Shown here piece after piece: positions 43,603 to 52,772 of a stretch of DNA of 64,000 nucleotides. Origin of the DNA: Zygnema cylindricum (lineage: Eukaryota > Streptophyta > Zygnematophyceae > Zygnematales > Zygnemataceae); the NCBI GenBank assembly GCA_037447655.1, contig JBBHKE010001949.1, positions 36,227-100,226 on the forward strand, given 5' to 3'. Under the pieces are notes generated by a model. It saw only the letters and a list, made by a program, of their open reading frames with translations. It searched no databases and was not told where the DNA came from. Numbering within the stretch: position 1 is the stretch's first letter; every line of letters begins with the position of its first letter. The position numbers were made by a program, and so were the translations under genes.

Positions 43603-44068
43603 CCACCCACCGCCAAGTGATTCGCCACCTCAGTTGCTCGTCTTTTTTCTCGGGAGCGAACCCCATTACTTCCGGTTTTGGATGGAGCAATTCCGGTACA
43701 GGTTTGACCAGTGTTATACTTGGGGAAGCTGCAGTTGCTTTTGATGGTTCCTCCCTTTCTTCCTCCTCTTCGGCTTCCCATCGCGGTATGTTCCTCAATT
43801 TAAAGGAAACGTGATTCGTGGCAGCTCCGGCCCGCTGCAACGCGTTCTTTCGGGCTAGTTTAGTTGGGGGGTTTGTAGGTCTCATCATGGAAACCTTTCC
43901 TGCGTCGCAGCGTACGAGGGTATCGCAACGTTCGAAACGTCTCCGATTGCGATACTGCGTTGATATCATGGGTTCGACGTCGCCAACGTTGTGATTCACA
44001 ATTTTGCCGTTGCGATCCTCTAACAACGTAGATGCTATTTTGCTATCGCGTGGCTGCAACAAAAACAA
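43603..44068 (-). pseudogene. N-terminal part of the interrupted coding-like frame
   Basis: 156 codons on minus from 44068, with a basic stretch (RNRRRFERC), a Pro/Lys-rich middle and an acidic run of Glu around residue 100. No stop occurs up to the E3 insertion. Across the insertion the frame leads into the coiled-coil part at 37124-36992. No family is recognised. It could be the gag of another retroelement or a host-derived pseudogene. E3 inserted into it. Confidence 0.4.
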
Positions 44069-45498
44069 TTGTGATGGTTGTTAACGTCTAGATTTTTTTA
44101 ATTTTGCGATGTTCAAGGTTTTGTGACATTGTGACGCCATGTTCACTTGTGAAAACGTCGACGTAATAAATTCCATATCTTTCCACCATGGCTATTCGAT
44201 TTTATATTTTCCACTTTTCTCACTTGACTTGCCATAACAATATACACAAAGGTAGACATCAGAATTAACATTAATACATCTTTCATTTTATACCAATATT
44301 ATCGTGCCTCATTTTAAAAAGTGTGAGATAAAAACGATAATGTGGGAGGGAGAGGGGAGAGGCGACGACGACGCAAAATTCAGAATGAAACTTGAGGTCC
44401 GAGACCCATGCAGATTTTCTTCCATAAATGCTCGTCATTTTCCGTACATGCGCGTGACGGGCAGGGAAAAAAATAATGAGTACTCTCCCTCGTCCTAAAA
44501 TTTTCCCACTCGTGTGGTGCGTGAGTGGTCGTTTTTCTTGCCTTGTTTGGGGATACTTTCCATGAAATCCGGTCTCGAGGCGATTTCTCATGAAGTTTTT
44601 TGACGGGCTAGATTCTCTTGCCTGGGGGTAGAAAAGAGGAAAACGCCAAAATGAGTTAACCTGACGACAAACATGAAGTTCATTCAAAGTATTGGCTTGA
44701 GTAGAATTGGTTTTTTTGTAAGGCTAAAGTTTTTATTGTACGGAACTGCGTTTTGGGTGGAAAACGACATGAAAATGTTGATACTTGAATACATGGGGCC
44801 ATACCCTAAGGCCTCTTCTCAGTCTGGTGCCGATAGTCATCGTACGGAAACGTTTATCGACAGTAATATTTTGTTAGGGTATGGCCCCATGTACTTGTAA
44901 CTTAGCGAACTTACTTTGTTTTTTAGCGCGGATCCGAAGTATCCAAATTTCAGGTGTCTCTATGTGTTTACTCGAAATTGTTACTTAACTGTGTGACGAT
45001 TGTATACGTCGACAATGCCCCGTGGCGGCTTTCAACGTGTACAATCTGTCTTGCCGCACCGTATTTTTAGAAACTTTGTGAACCGTCGCAAGACACATCG
45101 TAATTTTTGAAACGATATGTCATGTCGCATGTCATTGCATGACATCGTAAAGGTACAACGTTACAGCAATGGCTGTACAACATGCCTTTGCGTAAGCCTC
45201 TCCCGTCCGACCGCCATGACTTCGCAAATTTTTCACCTTTACGTGAAACATACTTCAAAAGTAGGCGTTTTTATGGTAGGCCTTTGGTCCGCGCCTTTAT
45301 CGTTAGTTGTGTAATGGGCTTTTCATGTGATCTTCTTAGATAGCTACTTTGATCAACGACCGTCCGATCGTACGAATCTGACGGTGTAAATAAAAACTTT
45401 TGGTCCGAATGTTTTAATTGGTCCGAATAGGTCCAAATACAATATGGGTCTTAAGGTCATATTGTATGTTTTGCATAAAATAGGCATATTGTATGGGC
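44057..45498 (+). repeat. 1.44-kb direct repeat, copy 1
   Basis: Nearly colinear with 55084-56527. It contains inverted TIR-like ends (TACATGGGGCCATACCCTAA near 44791-44810 facing TTAGGGTATGGCCCCATGTA near 44875-44895) and, at its right, part of a TAGTTCAAAAGTAGG element. Open frames inside are unsupported. The two copies differ at scattered bases, so this is not an assembly duplicate. Confidence 0.75.
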
Positions 45499-45807
45499 AC
45501 ATTGTAATAGGCATATTGTATAATGTTCAGAATAAGAGCACAGTCAAAGATTCCAAAAGCACAAAATATGAAACTTTTATTTGTATGACCAACCGCAAAT
45601 TAGAATTACGCGAATGTAAACTTTATACCATCGTATTTTGTGGTTGTTTTGTCGTTTGTATTTTATCGATGAAAATTTTAAAAAGGTAGGCGTGGCAAAT
45701 CTCGGATGTCTATGGATGGTGGAGGCGGCATCACGGGACAATCTTCAACAAATTTTTTTTGGTGTTTTCCATGGCTTTGGTTATAGCGTGCCCGAAGGCG
45801 CGAGGCC
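45499..45807. other. Short gene-free stretch
   Basis: Contains further copies of the AGGCATATTGTAT word after the truncated end of the preceding repeat, then unique sequence up to the start of LTR G2. No feature is recognised. Confidence 0.35.
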
Positions 45808-46535
45808 TGTTGGTTTTTGGAAACCTTTAGTCCTCTCTGTATCACATTGCTATGCTGCCATGCTGCGCTGGTCACATCGTAGTCATAGCAGCTTGCGTAC
45901 TAGGTACTAAGTTTATTGGAACGTACGGAATTGGACTTCAAGTGACGCGAAGAAACATAGACGAAGGTGCGGAATGTGTTGGAGAAATGAACTGCGGATC
46001 GCGAAGCGATCCGATGATTAATATTCGAAATGATTTGAATTGTACGTCGGCCGTACGAAACATAATGCGGCGGTCAAACATGTGATGAATTGGACGCCAC
46101 CGGAGCTACGGACTGCTGTGCCGTCAGTTTGGTGAGGGACGCGAAATCGCGTCCATCACATGATATTTATTTTGGACGGTCCCGATTCGTTTGACGGAAT
46201 TTGTAAGACTTGTAAATATTTAACAATGTTTGTCCCGTGTATTAATTATTACTGTAGCTCTCAGGTACACTCACATTAGCATAGGTAGTTGATTGATTAC
46301 GTACGGCTGGTATGCCTCCATATGTAGAAACTAATGGTTTTATTAGTATTTTTTAGGTCTGAAAAGAAATATAGAAGTCGAGGCAGTCTATCTCTAACTT
46401 CTCTCTCAAACTCTCAAACTTGTCGCAGTCACTGAGAAATTGGAGAGGAAGCTAGAGCCATGGCTACCTTGGCTATCCTTAGGTTTACGGGAATTTTATA
46501 TTAGGGCTTTATTTATTTAATTAAAATGTATGTGC

Positions 46536-46612
46536 CGGCGGCAGGATTTGATCCTTGTACCTGCCGGCCGGCAGACACGAAATAGCCGGTAGCCTTAGCC
46601 GTTTAATCTAGC
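46536..46612 (-). other. Antisense tRNA-like segment in U3 of E5
   Basis: Read on minus, a D-arm/A-box-like TTAAACGGCTAAGGC is followed about 45 nt later by a T-arm/B-box-like AAGGATCAAATCCT and an acceptor-like CGCCGGCAC, with TTTT shortly after. Spacing matches a tRNA. Equivalent segments sit at the same U3 place in families A, B, D and F; the F copy at 6425-6435 has a perfect consensus B box GGTTCGAGTCC. It is degraded as a tRNA here. Whether RNA polymerase III uses it is unknown. Confidence 0.55.
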
Positions 46613-46984
46613 GGTAGTGTTACCTAGCATATAGTTTGATAATTATTTACATATGTATACAAGCGATAAACCATTTAACTGAAATGAATTACGAGATACA
46701 TAGATCCAGTAATATATAATGTACAACTTACGGTACGGACAAAAATCAGTACCGCGCATTTGTTTCGTAAAAGAAACAAATACCGCGCATGTATTTATTA
46801 CGGCTACGATTAAAGCCGAATTTAATCGGACGGCCGGGATTAGCGCCGAGATCGCGGAGGAAGATTTCGGCGGTTTGTGGCCATCGCCACATCGGATGAC
46901 GCGTGGCGAAATTCCGTTGGATTGTGGAATCTCCGGAGATTATGGCACCGAATCCGGATTTGCCATGTGTCGACATTTTGGCCA

Positions 46985-47150
46985 TGTCGTACAATGTCCG
47001 TACATAAAGTACACCGGCAGCTGTACTTTTACGTACGGAACTCAATTCTGATTGGTTCCGTACATCAGTAGATAGAGTCTGTGAGAGAGATAGGACTTAG
47101 AAAAATTAGAAGATAGGACCCCCTCTCCCAGAGAGCTTCTGTACAAAAGG
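46985..47150 (+). promoter_or_regulatory. Predicted U3 promoter of E5
   Basis: Seven GTAC cores lie between 46989 and 47063, arranged partly as two nested inverted repeats, with ATTGG (inverted CCAAT) inside the second. A TATA-like GTACAAAAGG at 47141-47150 corresponds to clear TATA boxes in other families (TATAAAAGG at 54527-54535, TATAAAGG at 27753-27760). The start site is expected near 47165-47175. GTAC is the core of plant SBP-type factor sites, but GTAC is common throughout this window, so that link is weak. Confidence 0.55.
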
Positions 47151-47175
47151 TCAACTTTGACCCTCCATAACTTAC

Positions 47176-47279
47176 TGCTCAGGGGAGCAAATTCAGAGAT
47201 TCTTTTTGCTATCGACTCAGGGGAGTCTTGTCTTCACAGGGGTGAAGTTGGTCAGAGTTTTTGTCTTCCAGGGTGGCAG
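47176..47279 (+). other. Leader hairpin array with AGGG loops (R-U5)
   Basis: Four adjacent inverted repeats: TGCTC-AGGG-GAGCA (47176-47189), GACTC-AGGG-GAGTC (47214-47227), CTTCAC-AGGG-GTGAAG (47232-47247) and CTNCC-AGGG-TGGCAG (47265-47279; one mismatch here, perfect in the 3' LTR at 52665-52679). The first two have 5-bp stems and the third a 6-bp stem. The loops are nearly constant while stems vary between families with base pairing kept. The array lies downstream of the predicted start site, so it would be in the genomic RNA. A role in packaging or dimerisation is inference. Confidence 0.7.
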
Positions 47280-47352
47280 TTATTTTTGCTTAAACACAAA
47301 GGGGTCAGAATTATCCTAGAGGCTTCTTGGAAGTTGTCCACTCTGAGGACTT

Positions 47353-49110
47353 ATGGAGGTCTCAGAGTTTCAGGTTATGGGCCCACCCTCTAGGGTACCA
47401 ATCTTTAATGGAATTGGCTTCATATACTGGGAAAGTATGATGATAGGAGCTCTATGCGAAAAAAGGTTTTGGGGGATAGTGAGTGGACGATTGGGGCGTC
47501 CATCAAGTCTTGGAATTCCTCCAGGGTTTAAAGGAAGCAGATTCACCAGGAAAGAGGATTCACCTTCAACGGAGGAAACAAAGGAAGGAGAGGTGGTGGA
47601 CAAAGGAAAGGAGAAGGAGGCGACCACACCAATAGCAACTGGTTTAGCATTCATGTCACCTATTCCGAGGAACGAGGAGAATGATACTGAAACCTGGGAC
47701 TTCAACAATATGGCGGCAAAGCACTTCATCCTACGCCATCTCATTCAACGACTTGCATGTCCTCATTTGCAGGTAGAGAGGGCATCCGATCTTTGGATGG
47801 CTCTCATAGAGATGTACCGAAGTGGTACGATTCAGCAACAACAGTTGGCTGATCAGAAAGTTAAGGAGTATGTATACAAAGGGGGAAATATGTTGGATTT
47901 TTGCAATGAGCTTGCTACACTCTTCATGGAGCTAGAGAGTGCGGGTAAAGTTTTTAGTGAAAAAGAAAAAGTTATCTGTTTACTAATGAAGTTACCTGAT
48001 GAGTTCGAGAACATAGTCAACTGTGTGGAGGACTTGCCGGACTCAAGGTGGATATGGAACTCAGTGGTAGGGATGATTCTCGTTCGAGAGAATACGATTC
48101 AGATCCAAAGGGGAGGAAAGAGTGGCCAAGCCTTGGCAACAGCGACCGATTGGAGGAACAAGGATTCTCGGAAACCAGTCGCAAACTATGGGGGTAGGGA
48201 GCAGAAAAAACAGGTTGGCGAGTTCGAACCAAGGGCTCCCAAAGGTTTATGTCATTTTTGTAAGAAACCGGGGCACTATATGGCAGAGTGCACCAAGCTA
48301 ACCGAGCTTCGGTTAAAGGAGGGGCAGACCGGTGGTACCGCGAGAGGAAAGAAAAAGGCCCTTGTCACACAGGTACTTGAGGCGGAATCCGAGGACGAGG
48401 ACGATGAGCTCCTTTTGGATGAGGAGTTGGAGGCGAAAACTGAGGTTGAAATTCCACGAAGGCAGAAATGTGCTTACGGTGGATTGAAAGGTGAAGCAGG
48501 CTGGATTATAGATTCAGGTGCCTCAATGCACATGTGTAAGGATAGACACCTGTTCACTAAGATAAGAAAGATTCCCACCGTAGAGATAGAGTACGGGGAT
48601 GGGAGGATAGTCACCACTACTCTTGTAGGATCGGTAGATCTGAAAGTGTTAGTAGAAGGAAAGACATCCATATTAACATTCTCCAATGTATTGTTTATTC
48701 CGGAGCTGAACAAAAACCTTATCTCTACATCAGTATTAGATGATAAGGGTTTTTTCACTAGCACTAGGGAAGGAGTCTTTACTGCTAGTTTTGAGGAGGA
48801 TGTCTATTTCATTGCTGAGAAAGGTAGCCATGGGATATTTAGGCTGATCTTAAGTAATGAAACGAAAAAACTTTATTATGCTGGTGTTCATGATATTATG
48901 ATGTGGCATAAGAGGCTTGGGCATGTGAATCTAGATAAGTTAAGAGAGATGAAAAAGATGGGAGTGGTGGAAGGGATTCAGTTCAGTGAGAGTGATGATA
49001 TAAGTGATTGTAGTGGGTGTGCTCAAGGTAAAGCACACAGATTACCCTTTCCAAAAACAGCCACCTACAAGGGAGAAAAACTTCTAGATCTAGTACACAC
49101 AGATATTTAG
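47353..49110 (+). CDS. E5 gag, protease and integrase N-terminus
   Basis: 585 codons. The first ATG after the predicted transcript start is 47353, inside U5; the second in-frame ATG (residue 9) is in the primer-binding site. Gag covers about residues 9-290. A zinc knuckle CHFCKKPGHYMAEC is at 48250-48291, the protease IDSGAS motif has its DSG at 48511-48519, and the GAG-pre-integrase HHCC motif WHKRLGHVN ... CSGCA is near residues 518-560. The frame ends at TAG 49108, which replaces the Trp after DLVHTDI, the first catalytic Asp of integrase. It would yield Gag and protease, but the integrase is incomplete. Confidence 0.93.
   Translation: MEVSEFQVMGPPSRVPIFNGIGFIYWESMMIGALCEKRFWGIVSGRLGRPSSLGIPPGFKGSRFTRKEDSPSTEETKEGEVVDKGKEKEATTPIATGLAFMSPIPRNEENDTETWDFNNMAAKHFILRHLIQRLACPHLQVERASDLWMALIEMYRSGTIQQQQLADQKVKEYVYKGGNMLDFCNELATLFMELESAGKVFSEKEKVICLLMKLPDEFENIVNCVEDLPDSRWIWNSVVGMILVRENTIQIQRGGKSGQALATATDWRNKDSRKPVANYGGREQKKQVGEFEPRAPKGLCHFCKKPGHYMAECTKLTELRLKEGQTGGTARGKKKALVTQVLEAESEDEDDELLLDEELEAKTEVEIPRRQKCAYGGLKGEAGWIIDSGASMHMCKDRHLFTKIRKIPTVEIEYGDGRIVTTTLVGSVDLKVLVEGKTSILTFSNVLFIPELNKNLISTSVLDDKGFFTSTREGVFTASFEEDVYFIAEKGSHGIFRLILSNETKKLYYAGVHDIMMWHKRLGHVNLDKLREMKKMGVVEGIQFSESDDISDCSGCAQGKAHRLPFPKTATYKGEKLLDLVHTDI
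47373..47387 (+). other. E5 primer-binding site (half initiator-tRNA type)
   Basis: GGTTATGGGCCCACC immediately follows the LTR. It is complementary to the anticodon stem-loop of initiator tRNA-Met as I recall it for plants (GGTGGGCCCATAACC). The conventional tRNA 3'-end site of most plant copia elements (TGGTATCAGAGC) is absent. The ATG at 47377-47379 is in frame with gag. Confidence 0.85.
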
Positions 49111-50147
49111 GGACCGGCTAGAGTGCCCTCACCGGGGGGGAAGAGATTTATGATGACTATAACTGATGATTGGTCTCGGTATTCCCGAGTATATTTTTTG
49201 AAAAACAAGTCAGAGGCTGAGGACTGTTTTAGACAATATAAAGCATGGAGCGAAAAACTCCATGAAACTCCAATCAAGAGAGTAAGGAGTGACAATGGTG
49301 GAGAGTATACTTCTAACCAGTTTGAGGATTTTTTGAGGGAAGATGGGGTTCAACACCAAAAGACAGTTCCGGAAAATCCGGAACAGAATGGGGTAGCTGA
49401 AAGGTTAAATAGAACACTAAGTGATAGTGCTAGAAGTATGTTGTCGGATAAGAAGATAGGAAAAAGGTTTTGGGCAGAAGCAATGAACTGTGCTAATTAC
49501 CTCAAAAATAGAGTTCTTACTTCAGCTATAAAAGATCAAACACCTTATGAGAGATGGACAGGCCGGAAACCAGACTTATCTCATTTAAAGGTTTTGGCAG
49601 TCAAGTATTCAGTCTAGATACTGATCGGTCCAATTGGAAGCTAGATCCTAAAGGAAAACCGGGATACTTATTAGGATATGATGAGGATGTTAAAGGATAT
49701 AGAGTTTATGATCTTAAAAGAGAAGATATAATCTTAGTAAAGCATCTAGTAGTTATGGATGAAGGAAAGTCTGTGGATCCCTTCAAATATACAAAGTCAG
49801 TAAAAATCAGATTTGAGTCAGAAAATTCTGATGACTTTGAGCTTCCTAACTATCCAGGTTTTAGAGACGATGACATTCTTGTAGGAACAAATCAGACCGA
49901 AAAGGACTCGGCTGTGGAAACTCCAGTGACAACTCTACTCGAAGCGGAAGACGTGGTGGAAATTGATTCGGAATCAAGGGATAGGGGAGAAGCCGAGTTT
50001 GTTCGAAAGAATCCACGAGAACCAACTATTCCGGCCTCATATTTTGAGGGAGGGAGGAGAAGTAGCAAAAGACTGCAATAAAAACAGGTTAATAACAAGG
50101 TAACTAAACTATCTCATCAAGATGAACCTCAAACTTATCGAGAGGCG
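49111..50147 (+). pseudogene. E5 integrase core, C-terminus and linker
   Basis: 49123-49617 encodes the core with RSDNGGEYTSNQF (second Asp) and NGVAERLNRTL (Glu), YLKNRVLTSA and YERWTGRKPDLSHLK. A one-base frame change near 49590 moves coding to 49554-50081, which carries GSQVFSLDTDRSNW, the GYDEDVKGYRVYDL module, LVVMDEGKSVDPF and the acidic linker ending EGGRRSSKRLQ. The TAA at 50079 replaces a Gln codon. The intact DDE residues suggest recent decay. Confidence 0.9.
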
Positions 50148-51026
50148 ATGACTTGTCCAGAAAGAAACCGGTGGAAGACAGCCATCAATGAGGAGATGGC
50201 TTCAATCATGGCAGCCGATACTTGGGAGCTGGTGGACTGTCCACCTAACCGAAAACCAATCGGTTGTAAGTGGGTTTTCAAACTAAAACTGAACCCAGAT
50301 AACACAATCGAGCGCTACAAGGCCAGATTAGTGGCAAAGGGATTTACACAAAAGGAAGGAATTGACTACGAGGAAACCTTTGCCCCGGTGGTCAGATTTC
50401 CCTCCGTCCGCATACTTCTCAGTTTAGCAGCGGCGGAAGACATGGAAGTGCACCAGATGGACATCAAAACAGCCTTTTTGCATGGAGAATTAGAAGAGGA
50501 GATCTTCATGCGACAACCCGAAGGGTTTGTGGAAGAAGGAGAGGAGAGTAAGGTATGCCGGCTGATTAAATCTCTTTATGGTTTGAAACATGCGCCCCGA
50601 CAGTGGAATAAGAAGCTTGATGAGTTTCTTACCGGTCTAGGATATATTCGGATCAGCTCAGTTCACTCAATCTATGTTTTCGAAGATGAGGAAGGTTTTA
50701 TATTTATTGCAATTTATGTTGATGATTTGCTTGTTTTAAGTAAATCAATGGAAAAAATTAATAAACTGAAAACCGATCTTAAAGGGAGATTTGAAATGAA
50801 GGATATAGGGGAAGCAAAATATATTTTGGGAATTCAAGTAGAGAGAGACCGAAAAAGAAAAATTATAAGATTGACTCAAAAAGAAGCAATAGGGAACATG
50901 CTTGAAAAATTTCAAATGGATAAAGCTAATAGTTGTACAACTCCAATGGAATTGAAGAAGGGAAGTGAGGGGAGTGAGGAAGAAGGAGTCATAGTCTTAG
51001 ACGAGGAATTATCCCCTGAAGAATAG
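50148..51026 (+). CDS. E5 reverse transcriptase
   Basis: 292 codons, all RT motifs in order: [90 protein letters not shown] (50715-50726) and YILGIQVERD. It ends at TAG 51024, replacing a Lys codon, just before the QTIPYRQVVGSL segment. Copia-type RNA-directed DNA polymerase; the active site is intact. Confidence 0.93.
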   Translation: MTCPERNRWKTAINEEMASIMAADTWELVDCPPNRKPIGCKWVFKLKLNPDNTIERYKARLVAKGFTQKEGIDYEETFAPVVRFPSVRILLSLAAAEDMEVHQMDIKTAFLHGELEEEIFMRQPEGFVEEGEESKVCRLIKSLYGLKHAPRQWNKKLDEFLTGLGYIRISSVHSIYVFEDEEGFIFIAIYVDDLLVLSKSMEKINKLKTDLKGRFEMKDIGEAKYILGIQVERDRKRKIIRLTQKEAIGNMLEKFQMDKANSCTTPMELKKGSEGSEEEGVIVLDEELSPEE

Positions 51027-51032
51027 AAGTTC

Positions 51033-51710
51033 ATGCAGACTATTCCTTACAGGCAAGTAGTGGGAAGTCTAATCTATTTTATGAATTGTACCCGGCCGGA
51101 TTTAGCTGCAGCTGTAGGAGTGCTGAGTAGAAGTCTAAATGCTCCCACTAAGAAGGATTGGGAGGCAGCTAAGAGAGTTCTTAGATACTTGATAGGAACT
51201 AGGGATCTATGGTTGCATTTGGGTGGGGAGAATACTGACATCACTACTTGGAGTGATGCTAGTTATGGTGATGCTCCGATGAGGAGATGCACTTCTGGAT
51301 ATGTATTATATGTGGGTGATGGGGCTTGCTGTTGGAGTAGCAAACAGCAAAAGGTTATTGCTCAGTCCACTATGGAGGCTGAGTATATGGCCTCTTGCTC
51401 TGCTGTAAAAGAATTGATGTGGGTCAAGTCTTTGCTTGGTGAGCTTGGTCACCTTAAGAGTGGTGTGCAGAAAATATTTTGTGATAATCAGGCAGCAATC
51501 GCTATTTCTGCCAATCCTAAACACCATTTTAAAGCCAAACACATGGACATCAGACTCAGCTTTGTTATAGAGAAAGTAGAAAACAAAATAATCAGTTTAG
51601 AGTACAGACCAGATAGTGAGATGGTAGCAGATATGATGACCAAACCCGTGCCTTCCCCTAAGCTAATTTTTTGCAGGGAGAAGTGTGGTCTGAAATTAAA
51701 GATTGACTAG
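51033..51710 (+). CDS. E5 RT thumb/connection and RNase H
   Basis: 225 codons: QVVGSLIYFMNCTRPDLAAA, SRSLNAPTKKDWEAAK, then RNase H with WSDASYGDAPMRRC (Asp), STMEAEYMAS (Glu), FCDNQAAIAI (Asp) and KHHFKAKHMDIR. It ends at TAG 51708, followed at once by the polypurine tract. All catalytic residues are kept. Confidence 0.93.
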   Translation: MQTIPYRQVVGSLIYFMNCTRPDLAAAVGVLSRSLNAPTKKDWEAAKRVLRYLIGTRDLWLHLGGENTDITTWSDASYGDAPMRRCTSGYVLYVGDGACCWSSKQQKVIAQSTMEAEYMASCSAVKELMWVKSLLGELGHLKSGVQKIFCDNQAAIAISANPKHHFKAKHMDIRLSFVIEKVENKIISLEYRPDSEMVADMMTKPVPSPKLIFCREKCGLKLKID

Positions 51711-51723
51711 AAAATAAGGGGAG
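51711..51723 (+). other. E5 polypurine tract
   Basis: AAAATAAGGGGAG, immediately before the LTR start TGTAG at 51724; shared with E2, E3 and M2. Confidence 0.92.
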
Positions 51724-52772
51724 TGTAGAAACTAATGGTTTTATTAGTATTTTCTAGGTCTGAAAAGAAATATAGAAGTCGAGGCAGTCTATCTCTAACT
51801 TCTCTCTCCAACTCTCAAACTTGTCGCAGTCACTGAGAAATTGGAGAGGAAGCTAGAGCCATGGCTACCTTGGCTATCCTGAGGTTTACGGGAATTTTAT
51901 ATTAGGGTTTATTTATTTAATTAAAATGTATGTGCCGGCGGCAGGATTTGATCCTTGTACCTGCCGGCCGGCAGACACGAAATAGCCGGTAGCCTTAGCC
52001 GTTTAATCTAGCGGTAGTGTTACCTAGCATATAGTTTGATAATTATTTACATATGTATACAAGCGATAAACCATTTAACTGAAATGAATTACGGGATACA
52101 TAGATCCAGTAATATATAATGTACGACTTACGGTACGGACAAAAATCAGTACTGCGCATTTGTTTTGTAAAAGAAACAAATACCGCGCATGTATTTATTA
52201 CGGCTACGATTAAAGCCGAATTTAATCGGACGGCCGTGATTAGCGCCGAGATCGCGGAGGAAGATTTCGGCGGTTTGTGGCCATCGCCACATCGGATGAC
52301 GCGTGGCGAAATTTCGTTGGATTGTGGAATCTCCGGAGATTATGGCACCGAATCCGGATTTGACATGTGTCGACATTTTGGCCATGTCGTACAATGTCCG
52401 TACATAAAGTACACCGGCAGCTGTACTTTTACGTACGGAACTCAATTCTGATTGGTTCCGTACATCAGTAGATAGAGTCTGTGAGAGAGATAGGACTTAG
52501 AAAAATTAGAAGATAGGACCCCCTCTCCCAGAGAGCTTCTGTACAAAAGGTCAACTTTGACCCTCCATAACTTACTGCTCAGGGGAGCAAATTCAGAGAT
52601 TCTTTTTGCTATCGACTCAGGGGAGTCTTGTCTTCACAGGGGTGAAGTTGGTCAGAGTTTTTGTCTGCCAGGGTGGCAGTTATTTTTGCTTAAACACAAA
52701 GGGGTCAGAATTATCCTAGAGGCTTCTTGGAAGTTGTCCACTCTGAGGACTTATGGAGGTCTCAGATTTTCA
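51724..52772 (+). repeat. E5 3' LTR (family A)
   Basis: 1049 bp, TGTAGAAACTAATGG ... GATTTTCA. The U3 hairpin arms CTCTCCAA (51804-51811) and TTGGAGAG (51841-51848) pair perfectly. The leader array is perfect here, including CTGCC-AGGG-TGGCAG at 52665-52679. Confidence 0.95.

Larger units (their letters stand above)
46323..47372 (+). repeat. E5 5' LTR (family A)
   Basis: 1050 bp. From left: U3 hairpin with loop CTTGTCGCAGTCACTGA and GCCATGG box (46390-46465); reverse-strand tRNA-like segment (about 46612-46536); GTAC-rich promoter (46985-47070) with AAAGTACA (47007-47014) opposite TGTACTTT (47022-47029) and GTACGGAAC (47033-47041) opposite GTTCCGTAC (47055-47063) around a CCAAT box; a degenerate TATA-like GTACAAAAGG (47141-47150); ATG-free leader with AGGG-loop hairpins (47176-47279). 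The end is GAGTTTCA. Confidence 0.95.
46323..52772 (+). mobile_element. Copia element E5 (family A), best preserved, TSD CCATA
   Basis: 6450 bp: LTR 46323-47372, primer-binding site 47373-47387, gag-pol 47377-51710, polypurine tract 51711-51723, LTR 51724-52772. The duplications CCATA lie at 46318-46322 and 52773-52777. The two LTRs differ at only about a dozen positions by eye, so this is the youngest insertion here. The polyprotein has three nonsense codons (49108, 50079, 51024) and one frameshift near 49590; all DDE, DSG, YVDD and RNase H key residues can be read. Confidence 0.97.

Noticed and set aside
46536-46612. A functional tRNA gene
   Set aside because: Arms are incomplete in this copy, the sequence varies between LTR copies and no clear anticodon stem is seen, so I call it tRNA-like only.
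46985-47070. A copper-response promoter based on the GTAC cluster
   Set aside because: GTAC is frequent throughout the window, including non-LTR DNA, so the cluster alone is not sufficient evidence.
47170-47372. A hammerhead ribozyme in the LTR leader, as in retrozymes
   Set aside because: The hairpins are numerous but I did not see the hammerhead core words in this stretch.
47157-47393. A 78-codon leader open frame in the LTR, similar between families A and B, as a possible regulatory upstream ORF
   Set aside because: Its first codon is TTG, not ATG, in both families, and the conservation is better explained by the hairpins in the same stretch.
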